In this document: positions 45,701 to 55,612 of the stretch, one piece after another | Numbering within the stretch: the first letter of the stretch is position 1 | How the letters are laid out: each line of letters opens with the position of its first letter | Assembly (NCBI RefSeq): GCF_026625605.1 | Contig: NZ_CP113054.1 | Location: 4,402,001-4,466,000 of the forward strand | Length of the DNA stretch: 64,000 nt | Reading direction: 5' to 3' | Origin: Luteolibacter sp. SL250 | GTDB lineage: Bacteria; Verrucomicrobiota; Verrucomicrobiia; Verrucomicrobiales; Akkermansiaceae | Position numbers and translations under genes: made by a program | Notes under the pieces: model-generated | Databases searched by the model: none | Told to the model about the DNA's origin: nothing | Seen by the model: the letters and a program-made list of their open reading frames with translations, nothing else

Positions 45701-48700
45701 GCGGCGGCACCGCGCTGGAGAACGCGCTCAACCAGCAGATCGCCCTCATCCAGAATCTGATCGCCCAACAACGCGCGCCACAACCGGCGGCCACCCAGGC
45801 GGGCAACCTCACTCCGGTGAAATGGCCGGAGCGCTTCCCACGGTCCGGCGCGGCGGCCAACTCACGCTTCGGCCCCTACAAGCCGATCGAGAAAGGCGAG
45901 AACGGCGGCCTCACCCAGCAGCAGCAGAAGGGCCTGCTGGAACTGGTTTCCCGCTACGTCCGGAAGACCCCGGGATCGAAGGTCTATGCCGCGGAGCACC
46001 GCGCCCACTATGCGGACCCGCGCGCGGTGGCGGGCTTCAAGTCACTGTGGAAGGAAATGGTCTATCCCATCGTCTCCGCACGCTCGAAGGGCGGCAGGAT
46101 CTGGGACATCGACGGCAACGAATACGTCGATATCACCATGGGCTTCGGCACCTATTTCTTCGGCCATTCCCCGGATTGGCTGATCCCGGCGATCGAGGAA
46201 CAACTGAAGACCGGCATCGAGATCGGGCCACAGTCGCCCATCGCCGGCAAGCTGGCGGCGGCCATCGCGGAGCTGACGAACATGGACCGCGTGACGTTCT
46301 GCAACACCGGCTCCGAAGCGGTGATGGCGGCCATGCGGCTCGCCCGCACGATCACCGGACGCCAGCGGATCGCCTACTTCACCGGCGACTACCACGGCAT
46401 GTTCGAGGAAGTGCTGGTCCGTGGCGCGTGGGTGGACGGCGTTTACAAGGCGCAGCCCATCGCCCCCGGCATCCCGCAGTCACTGGTGGAGAACATGCTG
46501 GTGCTGGACTACGCGGACCCTGCCTCGCTGGAGATCCTGAAAGCGTATGCCCATGAGCTGGCGGCGGTGATGGTGGAGCCGGTGCAGAGCCGCGCCCCGG
46601 GCCTGCAGCCGCGGGAGTTCATGCACCAGGTGCGTGCCATCACGAAGGAAGCGGGCACGGCCCTGATCTTCGATGAAGTGGTCACCGGCTTCCGCTGCCA
46701 CCCCGGCGGTGCGCAGGCGTACTTCGGCGTGGAGGCGGACCTTTCCACCTACGGCAAGGTCATCGGCGGCGGCATGCCCATCGGCGTGCTCGCCGGAAAG
46801 CGGGAATACATGGACGCGCTGGACGGCGGCGCGTGGAACTACGGTGACGACAGTTTCCCGGAGGTGGGCGTCACCTTCTTCGCCGGAACCTTCGTGCGCC
46901 ACCCGCTGGCCCTCGCCGCCGCATGGCGCGTGATGGAACACCTGAAGGGCGAAGGCCCGCGCCTGCAGATCGAGGTGGAGGAGCGGGTCGCCCGCTTCTG
47001 CCGCACGCTCAACGACCACTTCGCCGCCATCGGCGTGCCGATCCGCATCCCACACTTCAGCGCGCACGCGGTGATCGAACACGCGCCGGACCTGAAGTAT
47101 GCCAGCCTGCTCTGGTACTTCCTGCGGGAAAAGGGCGTGCACATCTGGGAGGGACGGCCGCTCTATTTCACCAGCGCCCACACGGACGCGGACCTCGACC
47201 ACATGGTCACCGCATTCGTAGAAGCGGTCCACGAAATGCAGGCCGCCGGCTTCCTGCCCGCCTCCACCTCCACGGACGCGCAACCACCCGCCGGTTTCCC
47301 GCGCTCCGATTCCGCGCCGACGACCGAGGCCCAGCGCGAGATCTTCCACGCGGTGCAGATGGGCGACGAGGCTAACTGCTCCTTCAACGAGTCCAACGTC
47401 ATCCGCCTGTCCGGCGAGCTGGACGTGTCCGCCATGAAGGCCGCACTGGCGGACATCGTGGTGCGCCACGCCGCGCTGCGCAGCACCATCTCCGCGGACG
47501 GAGCCACCCAGTTCTTCCATCCGTCGGCGAAGACGGTGGAGATCACCGAACACAACTTCGCCGGACCCGGCGGCGCCGAATCACGGTCCGCAACGCTGCC
47601 GCTCAGCCTGCTGAAGGAAGCGGAAAGCTCCACCCCGTTCGACCTGGCCAACGGCCCGTTGGTCAGGTTCCAACTGGTCCATCTTTCCTCCGTCCGCCAC
47701 GAGCTGATCTTCACCGCACACCACATCATCTGCGACGGCTGGTCCTTCGGCATGATCATCGCGGAGCTGGGTGCGGCTTACAACGCGCGGAAGGCAGGCC
47801 GTCTGCCGATGCTGGCACCGGCCATGTCCTTCGCCAACTACGCGCGGATGGAAGTCTCCCAGCATCTCTCCAGTGAAAGGGAGACCGCCGAGGCGTTCTG
47901 GATCGACAAGTTTTCCGAACCCGCGCCAGTGTTGGAACTCCCCACGGACCACCCGCGCCCGCTGATGAAGAGCTACCGCGGGTCGATGGAATCCATCACT
48001 CTCTGCGCGGACCGCTACGCGCGTCTGAAGAAGGCCGCGCCGAAACTGGGAGGCACGCTTTTCTCAACGCTGCTGGCCTCCTTCGCCACGCTGCTGCACC
48101 GCCTTACGACGCAGGAGGACATCGTGATCGGCGTGCCTGCCGCCGGCCAGACGCGCATCGGCCGTGACGAACTGGTCGGCCACTGCCTCAACTTCCTGCC
48201 ACTCCGCCTGAAGCCCTCCACCGCCACGCCGTTCGACCGCTTCGCTGAGGAGGTGAAGGAACAGGTGCTGGAGGCCTACGACCACCAGAACTACACCTTC
48301 GGCAGCCTGCTGCGGAAGATCCGGATCACCCGCGATGCGAGCCGCGTGCCGCTGGTCTCCGTCATCTTCAACATCGACAAGACGGGCATCGACCACGTGA
48401 AGTTCGATAGTCTGGAGGTCGATGTTTCCACCAATCCGAAGCAGTTCGTGAACTTCGACCTGTTTTTCAATCTGGTCCAGACGGACGACAGGCTGGTGGT
48501 GGAGTGCGAATACAACACGGACCTCCACGACCGCACCACCATCCTCGGCTGGCTGGCCGCCTATGAGCAACTGATCGAGTCCGCCATCAGCGACCACTCC
48601 GCGACGCTGGGCGATCTCGAGATCGTCGGCGGCGATGAACGCCGCAAGCTGCTGGAGGACTGGAACGCCACCGACGCCCCCCTTCCCGCCCAGCCGTCCA

Positions 48701-51645
48701 TCAACCGGATGATCGAGGAACAGGTGGATCGCACGCCGGACGCCATCGCCCTCCGTGCGTATGGCCGGACCTTCACCTACGGCCAACTGGACGGCCATGC
48801 CAACGCACTTGCCAAAACGCTGCGCGAGAACGGAGCCGCACGCGAGACACTCGTCGGTGTCTGCGCGGACCGCTCGCCGGAGATGCTCGTCGCCATCCTC
48901 GCGGTGCTGAAATCCGGTGCCGCCTACGTGCCCATCGATCCGAAATATCCGGCGGAGCGCATCGCCTACATCCTCCAGGATTCAAAGGCACCGCTGCTCC
49001 TGACGCAGCGCGCTCTTTCCGGCTCCCTGCCACAGACGGAGGGGACCCGCAGCCTGTTCATCGACGACTGCCTCACGCAGTCCGCATGGCGGGAACCGTC
49101 AGGAACGCAACCGGCGGACCTCGCCTACGTGATCTACACCTCCGGCTCCACCGGCCAGCCGAAGGGCGTGGCGATCGAGCACCGCAACGCGACGACGTTC
49201 ATCGACTGGGCGAAGACGGTCCACACCGCGGAGGAACTTTCCGGCGTGCTGTTCTCCACCTCCATCTGCTTCGACCTCTCGGTCTTCGAGATGTTCGTGA
49301 CGCTTTCTTCCGGAGGCGCGGTGATCCTGGCAGCCAACGCGCTGGACCTGAAAAACCATCCGCACCTGGCGGACATCACGCTCATCAACACCGTGCCGTC
49401 CGCCATCAGCGAGCTGGTGGACGCGAAGCTGGTGCCACCGTCCGTCAAGGTGGTCAACCTGGCGGGCGAGGCGCTGCCCACCGCACTGGTGGACCGCATC
49501 TACGGGGAGACCTCCGTGGCGAAGGTCCATGACCTCTACGGCCCGTCCGAGGACACTACCTACTCCACCTACACGCTGCGCAAGGCGGGTGAAACCGCGA
49601 GCATCGGCCGCCCGATCTCCAACACCCGCGCCTACGTGCTGGACCCGAACGGCAAGCTGCTGCCTCCCGGCGTGCCCGGGGAGCTGCACCTCGGCGGCGC
49701 TGGACTGGCCCGCGGCTACCTGCACCGCCCGGAGCTGACCGACGCCAAGTTCATCCGCAATCCATTTTCCACGGATCCGTCCGCCCGCCTCTACAAGACG
49801 GGGGATCTGGTGCGCCACTTCGACAACGGCGAGCTGCAGTTCCTCGGCCGCCTGGACCATCAGGTGAAGCTGCGCGGCTACCGCATCGAACTGGGGGAAA
49901 TCGAGTCGCTGCTGGCATCCCATCCCTCCGTCGAGCAGGCGGTGGCGACGGTGCATGAAGGAAAGATCGCCGCCTATCTCAGGACATCCGGCAACGCGTC
50001 CGGAGAGGGCACGACCATCTGGGAAAACCAGTGGGATCTGCTCTACACCTCCGCACTGGAACAGAGCGGCGGCGCGCAGCTCGACCGCCTGGACTCCGTC
50101 ATCGCGGGCTGGGCGGGTGTCGAGAACCTGGATGCCCAGGTCACGGAATGGATCGACACCACCATCGACCGCATCCGCGGCTACGAGGGACGCCGTATTT
50201 TCGAGATCGGTTGCGGCACCGGTCAGATCCTGTCCCGCCTGGCTCCGGATGCGGAGGCCTACTGGGCGGCGGACATTTCCCAGGTCGCCATCGAGGCGCT
50301 GCGGAAGAACCACCCGCAGCCACAGGTAACCCTGTTCCACCGCCCGGCGGATGATTTCAGTGACATCCCGGACGGATATTTCGACACGGTCATCATCAAC
50401 TCCGTGGCGCAGTATTTCCCTTCCGCGGAATACCTCACGGATGTCCTTGAAAAAGCCGCACTCACCCTGCGTCCGGGTGGCAGGATCTTCCTCGGTGACA
50501 TCCAGAGCAACGCCCTGCTCCCGGTCCACCATGCGGAGGCCCTGGCCGCCCGCGCACCGGCCGGGACCACCAGCGAACAGCTCCGGGAAAAGGTGACCCA
50601 GCGTCTGGCCGGGGAGACCGAGCTTTCGCTGGATCCGGATTGGTTCACCCATCTCCGCGGCCAGCTTCCTGACCTCGCCCACACGGAGATCCTGCTGCGC
50701 CGCGGCAAGGTCACCAACGAGACGAACGTCTACCACTACGACGTGGTGCTGCACGTCGGCCAGGCACCGTCCCTTCTCCCAGCCCCTGCCGCGACGCCGT
50801 GGAAGAACCTGAATCTGGAGCAACTGGAGGCCCTGCTGATGGACTCCCGCGAGCCGCTCCACCTCACCGGCATCCCGGACGCGCGCCTCGCCTCCGCCCT
50901 CGCCTTCCACCAGGCGCTGGAACAGGGACCGGCGGACGCCCCGCTGCCGCAGGCATCTCCTGTGCCGCCCTCCGCGGTGAGCGCGGAGGATCTTTCCTCC
51001 GTGGCGGAAAACCTGGGCTTCCGCGCCCATGTCCGCTGGCAGAGCGATGGCACGGCGGGCCTGCTGGAAGCCATCCTCATCCCGAAGGCGGACACCTCGC
51101 TGCCCGCATGGCCGGAACGCGCGCCGGAGAGATCCGCCGAAGCGTCAGCAAACCAACCCGCCTCCGCCGGGAACAAGGCGAATGCCGAGCTGTCATCCAT
51201 CCTCCGCGGCTATCTGGGCGAGCGTCTCCCGGAGTACATGGTCCCGTCCTCCTTCACCGTACTGGAAAGCCTGCCGCTGACGCCGAACGGAAAGATCGAC
51301 CGCAAGGCCCTGCCCACGCCATCCCACGCTGATGACGCGTCCTCCGCCCGCGAGGTCCTGCCACCGCGCACCGACACCGAACGCCAGCTTGTCGAGATCT
51401 GGAAGCAGGTGCTCGGCAAGACGGATGTCGGCATCGGGGACGACATCTTCGACCTCGGCGGCGACTCGATCCTGATCTTCCAGATCACGACCCGGGCCAC
51501 CCGTGCGGGCATCTCCATCACCCCCGCCCAGGTGTTCCGCCAGCGCACCATCGCCGGATTATCTTCCGTGGAATCCCCCGTGGAAGGCGACATCCCGCTT
51601 CCCATCCAGCGGGTCAACCGTGATGCTTACCGACGGAAAAACTGA
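42718..51645 (+). CDS. Hybrid PKS-NRPS: KS-AT-ACP-aminotransferase-C-A(MT)-PCP
   Basis: A 2975-residue megasynthase. KS (about 7-425) has Cys174 (QTACSTSLVA), His310 (EAHGTGT) and His351 (THIGH). AT (about 515-860) has Ser618 in GHSIGEY; HAFH suggests malonyl-CoA. ACP: Ser930 in GFDSL. A class III aminotransferase (about 1085-1510) has Lys1347 (STYGKVIGGG). C (about 1540-1975) has HHIICDG at 1668-1674. An A domain starts near 1990 and is split after core A8 by a methyltransferase (about 2430-2740, SAM motif EIGCGTG at 2496-2502). A10 follows near 2860, then PCP (Ser2917 in LGGDSIL). The code D-L-F-N-N-A-L-T-Y resembles alanine-type. No reducing domain is present. Confidence 0.95.
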   Translation: MNDPQQEPEAIAIIGMSGRFPDAGNPEEFWSNLISGRDCVTRFGDRTDAEGRRHVGARSILDRPDLFDAAFFGIYPKEAELMDPQHRIFLECAWEALEDGGCDPAAYSGMIGVYAGLSLNTYLLHNIGDAAHLAENYQVGEYQKMLGNDKDFLPVRVSYKLNLRGPSMAIQTACSTSLVAICQAATALLTYQTDLALAGGVSVSFPQERHYLFTEEGMVSPDGTCRAFDAQAAGTVFGHGCGVVLLKRLSEAVADGDPILAVIKGWAVNNDGSDKIGFAAPGVNAQAEVISMAQAAAGVNPWDISYVEAHGTGTPLGDPIEVAALTKAFRDGGASANQFCAIGTGKTHIGHLDVAAGVTGLIKTILQFRHGKIPALLHFQSPSPHIDFAGSPFSPVSEEREWTRGNAPRIAGVSAFGVGGTNAHVVVQEPPAAAATTESTRPVLLTLSAKTEASLDLAAKQLADHLDAHRPSLSDTGFTLATARRAFPVRRSVAAENLEDAVVKLRSSSGATTVSGEGKKIAFLFPGQGSQYGGMTRGAYDSEPVFRAAMDECATLLSGLINEDIRTILYPASGQEESALARLDQTAITQPCIFAVEYSLARLFMSWGIQPSLFIGHSIGEYVAAVLAGTFTLGGALQLLSRRAALMQDLPGGSMLAIRAGAEEITLPEGIDLAAVNSPKLCTVSGESGAILAFQQSLEASEIASRVLKTSHAFHSVAMEPITGIFRDEASRVPASAPAIPWISTCTGGFIDGAVVGDPSYWSRQLRQPVLFSDALATAFASGEYVFLEIGPGQALAQFARQHPQRGSSAVIASLPSSTEDAGDLHAALGALWSHGVTPDWTTYYGNEKRARIHLPTYAFDRKSFWIDNSARAAAVNPASVPQPLSPPLPAPTPMTLPDPSEKLRALILELSGVPVEDDSATFTELGFDSLFLTQASQAIHSAFGVKITFRQMLGELSSVAAISKHIQEVAPQPVQAAAPAPVAAAAPTLSAPTGGGTALENALNQQIALIQNLIAQQRAPQPAATQAGNLTPVKWPERFPRSGAAANSRFGPYKPIEKGENGGLTQQQQKGLLELVSRYVRKTPGSKVYAAEHRAHYADPRAVAGFKSLWKEMVYPIVSARSKGGRIWDIDGNEYVDITMGFGTYFFGHSPDWLIPAIEEQLKTGIEIGPQSPIAGKLAAAIAELTNMDRVTFCNTGSEAVMAAMRLARTITGRQRIAYFTGDYHGMFEEVLVRGAWVDGVYKAQPIAPGIPQSLVENMLVLDYADPASLEILKAYAHELAAVMVEPVQSRAPGLQPREFMHQVRAITKEAGTALIFDEVVTGFRCHPGGAQAYFGVEADLSTYGKVIGGGMPIGVLAGKREYMDALDGGAWNYGDDSFPEVGVTFFAGTFVRHPLALAAAWRVMEHLKGEGPRLQIEVEERVARFCRTLNDHFAAIGVPIRIPHFSAHAVIEHAPDLKYASLLWYFLREKGVHIWEGRPLYFTSAHTDADLDHMVTAFVEAVHEMQAAGFLPASTSTDAQPPAGFPRSDSAPTTEAQREIFHAVQMGDEANCSFNESNVIRLSGELDVSAMKAALADIVVRHAALRSTISADGATQFFHPSAKTVEITEHNFAGPGGAESRSATLPLSLLKEAESSTPFDLANGPLVRFQLVHLSSVRHELIFTAHHIICDGWSFGMIIAELGAAYNARKAGRLPMLAPAMSFANYARMEVSQHLSSERETAEAFWIDKFSEPAPVLELPTDHPRPLMKSYRGSMESITLCADRYARLKKAAPKLGGTLFSTLLASFATLLHRLTTQEDIVIGVPAAGQTRIGRDELVGHCLNFLPLRLKPSTATPFDRFAEEVKEQVLEAYDHQNYTFGSLLRKIRITRDASRVPLVSVIFNIDKTGIDHVKFDSLEVDVSTNPKQFVNFDLFFNLVQTDDRLVVECEYNTDLHDRTTILGWLAAYEQLIESAISDHSATLGDLEIVGGDERRKLLEDWNATDAPLPAQPSINRMIEEQVDRTPDAIALRAYGRTFTYGQLDGHANALAKTLRENGAARETLVGVCADRSPEMLVAILAVLKSGAAYVPIDPKYPAERIAYILQDSKAPLLLTQRALSGSLPQTEGTRSLFIDDCLTQSAWREPSGTQPADLAYVIYTSGSTGQPKGVAIEHRNATTFIDWAKTVHTAEELSGVLFSTSICFDLSVFEMFVTLSSGGAVILAANALDLKNHPHLADITLINTVPSAISELVDAKLVPPSVKVVNLAGEALPTALVDRIYGETSVAKVHDLYGPSEDTTYSTYTLRKAGETASIGRPISNTRAYVLDPNGKLLPPGVPGELHLGGAGLARGYLHRPELTDAKFIRNPFSTDPSARLYKTGDLVRHFDNGELQFLGRLDHQVKLRGYRIELGEIESLLASHPSVEQAVATVHEGKIAAYLRTSGNASGEGTTIWENQWDLLYTSALEQSGGAQLDRLDSVIAGWAGVENLDAQVTEWIDTTIDRIRGYEGRRIFEIGCGTGQILSRLAPDAEAYWAADISQVAIEALRKNHPQPQVTLFHRPADDFSDIPDGYFDTVIINSVAQYFPSAEYLTDVLEKAALTLRPGGRIFLGDIQSNALLPVHHAEALAARAPAGTTSEQLREKVTQRLAGETELSLDPDWFTHLRGQLPDLAHTEILLRRGKVTNETNVYHYDVVLHVGQAPSLLPAPAATPWKNLNLEQLEALLMDSREPLHLTGIPDARLASALAFHQALEQGPADAPLPQASPVPPSAVSAEDLSSVAENLGFRAHVRWQSDGTAGLLEAILIPKADTSLPAWPERAPERSAEASANQPASAGNKANAELSSILRGYLGERLPEYMVPSSFTVLESLPLTPNGKIDRKALPTPSHADDASSAREVLPPRTDTERQLVEIWKQVLGKTDVGIGDDIFDLGGDSILIFQITTRATRAGISITPAQVFRQRTIAGLSSVESPVEGDIPLPIQRVNRDAYRRKN

Positions 51646-51649
51646 CCGC

Positions 51650-54600
51650 ATGACAGAACCGTCCACCACCGAGGAGATCCTGGCGTTCCCCGCCTCCGTC
51701 GCGCAGCAGTCGTTCTGGTATCTGGAGCTGCTGGACAAGAATGTCAGCGCCTTCAACGTCCCTCTGCGCTACCGCATCGACGGTCCGCTGGATGCCACAT
51801 TGCTGGAAAAGGCGCTGCTCAACATCGCGGACCGGCATGAGATCCTGCGGACCCACTTCGAGGAGGAGGAAGGCGAGCTGCTGCAGGTGGTGGAGGGCGT
51901 CTCCTCCTTCCATCTGACCCGCGAGGACATCAGCGGGCTTCCGGAAAACGAGCGGGAGGCGAAGGCGGATCGTCTCGGTGACATCGAGGGCAACCGCCAC
52001 TTCAACCTGGGAAAAGGACCGCTGTTCCGTGCTGAACTCATCCGGCTGGCAGAGCAACGCCACCATCTCCACGTCACCTTCCATCACGCGATCTTCGACG
52101 GCCTCTCCATCGGCAACTTCGTCAACGAGCTGCGCCACGGCTATGAGGCGCTGGTGTCCGGAACGACGGATGATCTCCCGCCCCTGCCCATCCAATACGG
52201 CGATTTCAGCGTCTGGCAGAAGGAGGCCCTGCCATCGGCAGCCATCGCCAGGCAGCTCGACTGGTGGAAGGAAAAACTCGCGGGGATGACGGAGCCGGAG
52301 CTGCCCACCGACCGGCCGCGGCCATCCCGCAAGTCATGGAAAGGCTCCATCATCAAGGCCCCGGTTCCCGCAGGCCTGACGGAAAAACTCCAGGCCATCG
52401 CCAACCGCCGGAGCGCGACCCTTTTCCATCTCCAGTTGGCCGCATTCAAGGTGCTGCTGCACCGCTACACCGGAGCCACGGACATCCCCGTCGGCACGCC
52501 TGTCAGCGGGCGCACGCGCGGGGAACTGGAACCGCTGATCGGCGTCTTCATCAACTCGCTGATCCTGCGGAGCGATCTCTCCGGTGATCCGACCTTCGAC
52601 GAACTGCTCGGCCGCGTGCGTGACACCGCCGTCCAGGCGATCGAGCACCAAGACCTGCCCTTCGAAAACATCGTCCGGGCGCTCAAGCCGGAACGGGATC
52701 CCGGCCGCAATCCGCTCTTCCAGATCAATTTCAGCCAGGACCGCTTCTCACCGAAGCCGGTGCGCTCCGGGCCGGTGACGATCTCCCACATCTCATCCGC
52801 GTCCCCCGGCTGCATCTTCGACCTCCATCTGTTCATGGCGGAACGGGATGGAGCATGGCAGGCCGGGTGCGATTTCAGCACCGACCTGTTCGACCGCTCC
52901 ACGATAGAGCGGCTGCTGCAACACTACCTCCACCTTCTCGAACAGATCTCCCGCAATCCGGATGAACGGATCAGCCGCCTGGAGCTGCTGACGGAGGCGG
53001 AGTCCTCACGTATCCTGGGGGACTGGAGCGCCGCACCCTCCGTCTACCCACGGGATGAAACCGTCGCCGGACTGTTCCATGGCATCGCCGGGCAACACCC
53101 GGCCAAGGTGGCCCTCATCCACGGCGACAAGTCGACGACCTACGGTGAACTCGACCGGCGGGCTCTGGCCGTCGCCTCGAAGCTCCGCGCATCCGGTCTG
53201 GCAGCGGGGGATCTGGTTGCCGTATCATCGCCACCCACCGCTGACATGATCGCTGCGCTGCTGGGCATCCTGATGGCAGGTGGGGCCTACGTCCCACTCA
53301 ATCCCGCCGACCCCGCGGAGCGGAGCAAGCTCCTGCTCGAGGAATGCGGCGCGAGGTTCCTGCTCTCTGATACAAACGACGGCCTTCTTTCCAGCGGCAC
53401 GTGGCTTCCGCTGGCGGAGGCTGTCTCTTCCAACGCGGATGCCGGGATGGAGCCAGGCGGGCGGGCGGGCGATGCGGCTTACCTGATGTTCACGTCCGGC
53501 TCCACCGGAACGCCGAAAGGGGTGCTGGTGCCCCACCGTGCCATCGTCCGGCTGGTGAAGGACGCCAATTTCCTGCCCATCGGAGAAGAGGACGTCTTCC
53601 TCCATGCCGCACCCGCATCGTTCGATGCCTCCACCCTGGAAATCTGGGGGCCGCTGCTGAATGGAGCCAGCCTCGTTCTGCCGGGTGGAGGAACCAGCCT
53701 GGACCAGATCGCGTCCTGTGTCCGCAACCAGGGTGTGACCATCCTCTGGCTCACCTCCGGTCTCTTCAACCTGATGGTCGAGGAACACGCGGAGGCATTG
53801 TCCGGCCTGAAGTATCTCCTCGCGGGCGGTGACGTCCTTTCGATGCCACATGTGCGGAAAGCGATGGCCGCCCTGCCGCTGACCACGCTGGTCAACGGCT
53901 ACGGACCGACGGAGAATACCACCTTCACCACCTGCCATACCATCACCCGGGGGGACCTCAACCGCGCGTCGATCCCCATCGGCAGGCCGGTCTCGAACAC
54001 CACCGTTTTCGTCCTGGATGCATCCGGCAACCCCGTGCCTCCCGGCATCCCCGGCGAGCTCCACACGGGTGGCGACGGACTGGCCATCGGCTACCACAGG
54101 GATGCCGCACTGACTGCGGAAAAGTTCATCACGCATCCACGCTTCGGACGCTTGTACCGGACCGGCGACCGCTGCCGCTGGACGGTGGGTGGTGTCCTGG
54201 AGTTCATCGGCCGCACCGATCATCAGGTCAAGGTGCGCGGTTTCCGCATCGAGCCGGGTGAGATCGAGGCCGTTCTCGGTTCGCATCCGGAAGTCCGGCT
54301 GGCGAAAGTCGCCGTGCGCGGGGATGACTCCGGATCGAAACGCATCCTCGCCTGGGTCCAGCCCGCACCGGGCGCCAGCCCCACACCCGCCGTCCTCCGG
54401 ACCTACCTCGCCGGTGTGCTGCCCGCTTTCATGTGCCCGGACGCCATCGGCCTCATCGATCGTTTCCCGATCACAGCGAACGGCAAGATCGACAGCCGCA
54501 CGCTCCCGGATCCACAGGCGGAGAAGCAGCCGGCCAGGGAACATGCCCCTCCCACCGGCGGTACGGAACAACGGCTCGCCCGCATCTGGAGCGACCTGCT

Positions 54601-55612
54601 CGGCATCCCGGACATCAGCCGCAATGATGAGTTCTTCGCGCTGGGCGGCCATTCGCTGATGGCGTTGCGGATGTTTTCCCGCTTGAACCGGGAGTTCGAC
54701 CGCAGCCTGCCGCTGTCCGCCCTCATCAGCCATCCCACGGTGGGCGAGCTGGCCGTTCTGCTGGAACCTGACCGCCCCGCCCCAGTCCCGGAGATGCCCG
54801 GCACCGGATTGTTGGTTCCGCTTTCTCAGGAGGGCTCCCAGCCTCCGCTGGTCTGCATCCACGGAGGTGACGGCGGCGTGTTGTTCTACCGGGAGCTGGC
54901 GGCGCTGCTCCCTGCCGACATCCCGGTGTATGCCATCGAGTCGATGGAGCTGAGCAACAGCGGCCCCATCACTCCCATGAGCATCGGGGAGACGGCCACC
55001 GCCTATGTGCGGACCTTGCTCGCCGCCCACCCGCAGGGGCCGTTCCGGCTCGCGGGATATTCCTTCGGGGGCGTGGTGGCGCACGAAATGGCCTGCCTGC
55101 TGCAGGACATGGGGCACACGGTGGAGTTCCTCGGCCTGCTGGACACGCACAACCCCGCCGCCCCGCATGTGGAGAACAACATCCCCAGGCGCATCGCCAC
55201 GTTCTGGAAGAACAACAGCGACACCCCGCTCGCACCACGGGTGGTGAAGCTGGCGGCACGCTTCGCGGATGGGGTGAGCACCAATCGTAGGGTCAGGAAG
55301 GAAGAAGAGGCGGCCAGCACCGCACCTGCCGAAGCCCATGGCGACCTCCGCCGGGTGCAGGTACGCCAGGAGAACTGGAGGGCGATGCAGGCCTACCAGC
55401 CACGGCCCTTCGCCGGAAAGATCAGTCTCTTCAAGGCGAAGGAGCAGGGCGACAACATCGAGTGGCCGGAGGACTACGGCTGGCGGGAACACGCGCTCGG
55501 CGGCTTTGAGATCGTTCCGGTTGCCGGGAAGCATCTGACGTTGTTCGACCCGGAGAATGTCCGCCATCTGGCGGAAAAACTCACTCCGCGGATCACCGGC
55601 AAAGGAGGATGA
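51650..55612 (+). CDS. NRPS termination module: C-A-PCP-thioesterase
   Basis: About 1320 residues from the ATG at 51650; one at 51623 would overlap the previous gene by 23 bp. C (about 10-440) has the HHxxxDG motif as HHAIFDG (residues 145-151). A (about 460-960) has LMFTSGSTGTPKG, YGPTE and QVKVRGFRIEPGEIE; its specificity positions read D-A-L-W-L-G-G-T-F, close to the textbook valine code. PCP: Ser1002 in LGGHSLMA. A type I thioesterase (about 1035-1320) has Ser1138 in GYSFGG, Asp1165 in LGLLDTHNP and His1295 (AGKHLTLF). It adds the last residue and releases the product by hydrolysis or cyclisation. Confidence 0.95.
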   Translation: MTEPSTTEEILAFPASVAQQSFWYLELLDKNVSAFNVPLRYRIDGPLDATLLEKALLNIADRHEILRTHFEEEEGELLQVVEGVSSFHLTREDISGLPENEREAKADRLGDIEGNRHFNLGKGPLFRAELIRLAEQRHHLHVTFHHAIFDGLSIGNFVNELRHGYEALVSGTTDDLPPLPIQYGDFSVWQKEALPSAAIARQLDWWKEKLAGMTEPELPTDRPRPSRKSWKGSIIKAPVPAGLTEKLQAIANRRSATLFHLQLAAFKVLLHRYTGATDIPVGTPVSGRTRGELEPLIGVFINSLILRSDLSGDPTFDELLGRVRDTAVQAIEHQDLPFENIVRALKPERDPGRNPLFQINFSQDRFSPKPVRSGPVTISHISSASPGCIFDLHLFMAERDGAWQAGCDFSTDLFDRSTIERLLQHYLHLLEQISRNPDERISRLELLTEAESSRILGDWSAAPSVYPRDETVAGLFHGIAGQHPAKVALIHGDKSTTYGELDRRALAVASKLRASGLAAGDLVAVSSPPTADMIAALLGILMAGGAYVPLNPADPAERSKLLLEECGARFLLSDTNDGLLSSGTWLPLAEAVSSNADAGMEPGGRAGDAAYLMFTSGSTGTPKGVLVPHRAIVRLVKDANFLPIGEEDVFLHAAPASFDASTLEIWGPLLNGASLVLPGGGTSLDQIASCVRNQGVTILWLTSGLFNLMVEEHAEALSGLKYLLAGGDVLSMPHVRKAMAALPLTTLVNGYGPTENTTFTTCHTITRGDLNRASIPIGRPVSNTTVFVLDASGNPVPPGIPGELHTGGDGLAIGYHRDAALTAEKFITHPRFGRLYRTGDRCRWTVGGVLEFIGRTDHQVKVRGFRIEPGEIEAVLGSHPEVRLAKVAVRGDDSGSKRILAWVQPAPGASPTPAVLRTYLAGVLPAFMCPDAIGLIDRFPITANGKIDSRTLPDPQAEKQPAREHAPPTGGTEQRLARIWSDLLGIPDISRNDEFFALGGHSLMALRMFSRLNREFDRSLPLSALISHPTVGELAVLLEPDRPAPVPEMPGTGLLVPLSQEGSQPPLVCIHGGDGGVLFYRELAALLPADIPVYAIESMELSNSGPITPMSIGETATAYVRTLLAAHPQGPFRLAGYSFGGVVAHEMACLLQDMGHTVEFLGLLDTHNPAAPHVENNIPRRIATFWKNNSDTPLAPRVVKLAARFADGVSTNRRVRKEEEAASTAPAEAHGDLRRVQVRQENWRAMQAYQPRPFAGKISLFKAKEQGDNIEWPEDYGWREHALGGFEIVPVAGKHLTLFDPENVRHLAEKLTPRITGKGG

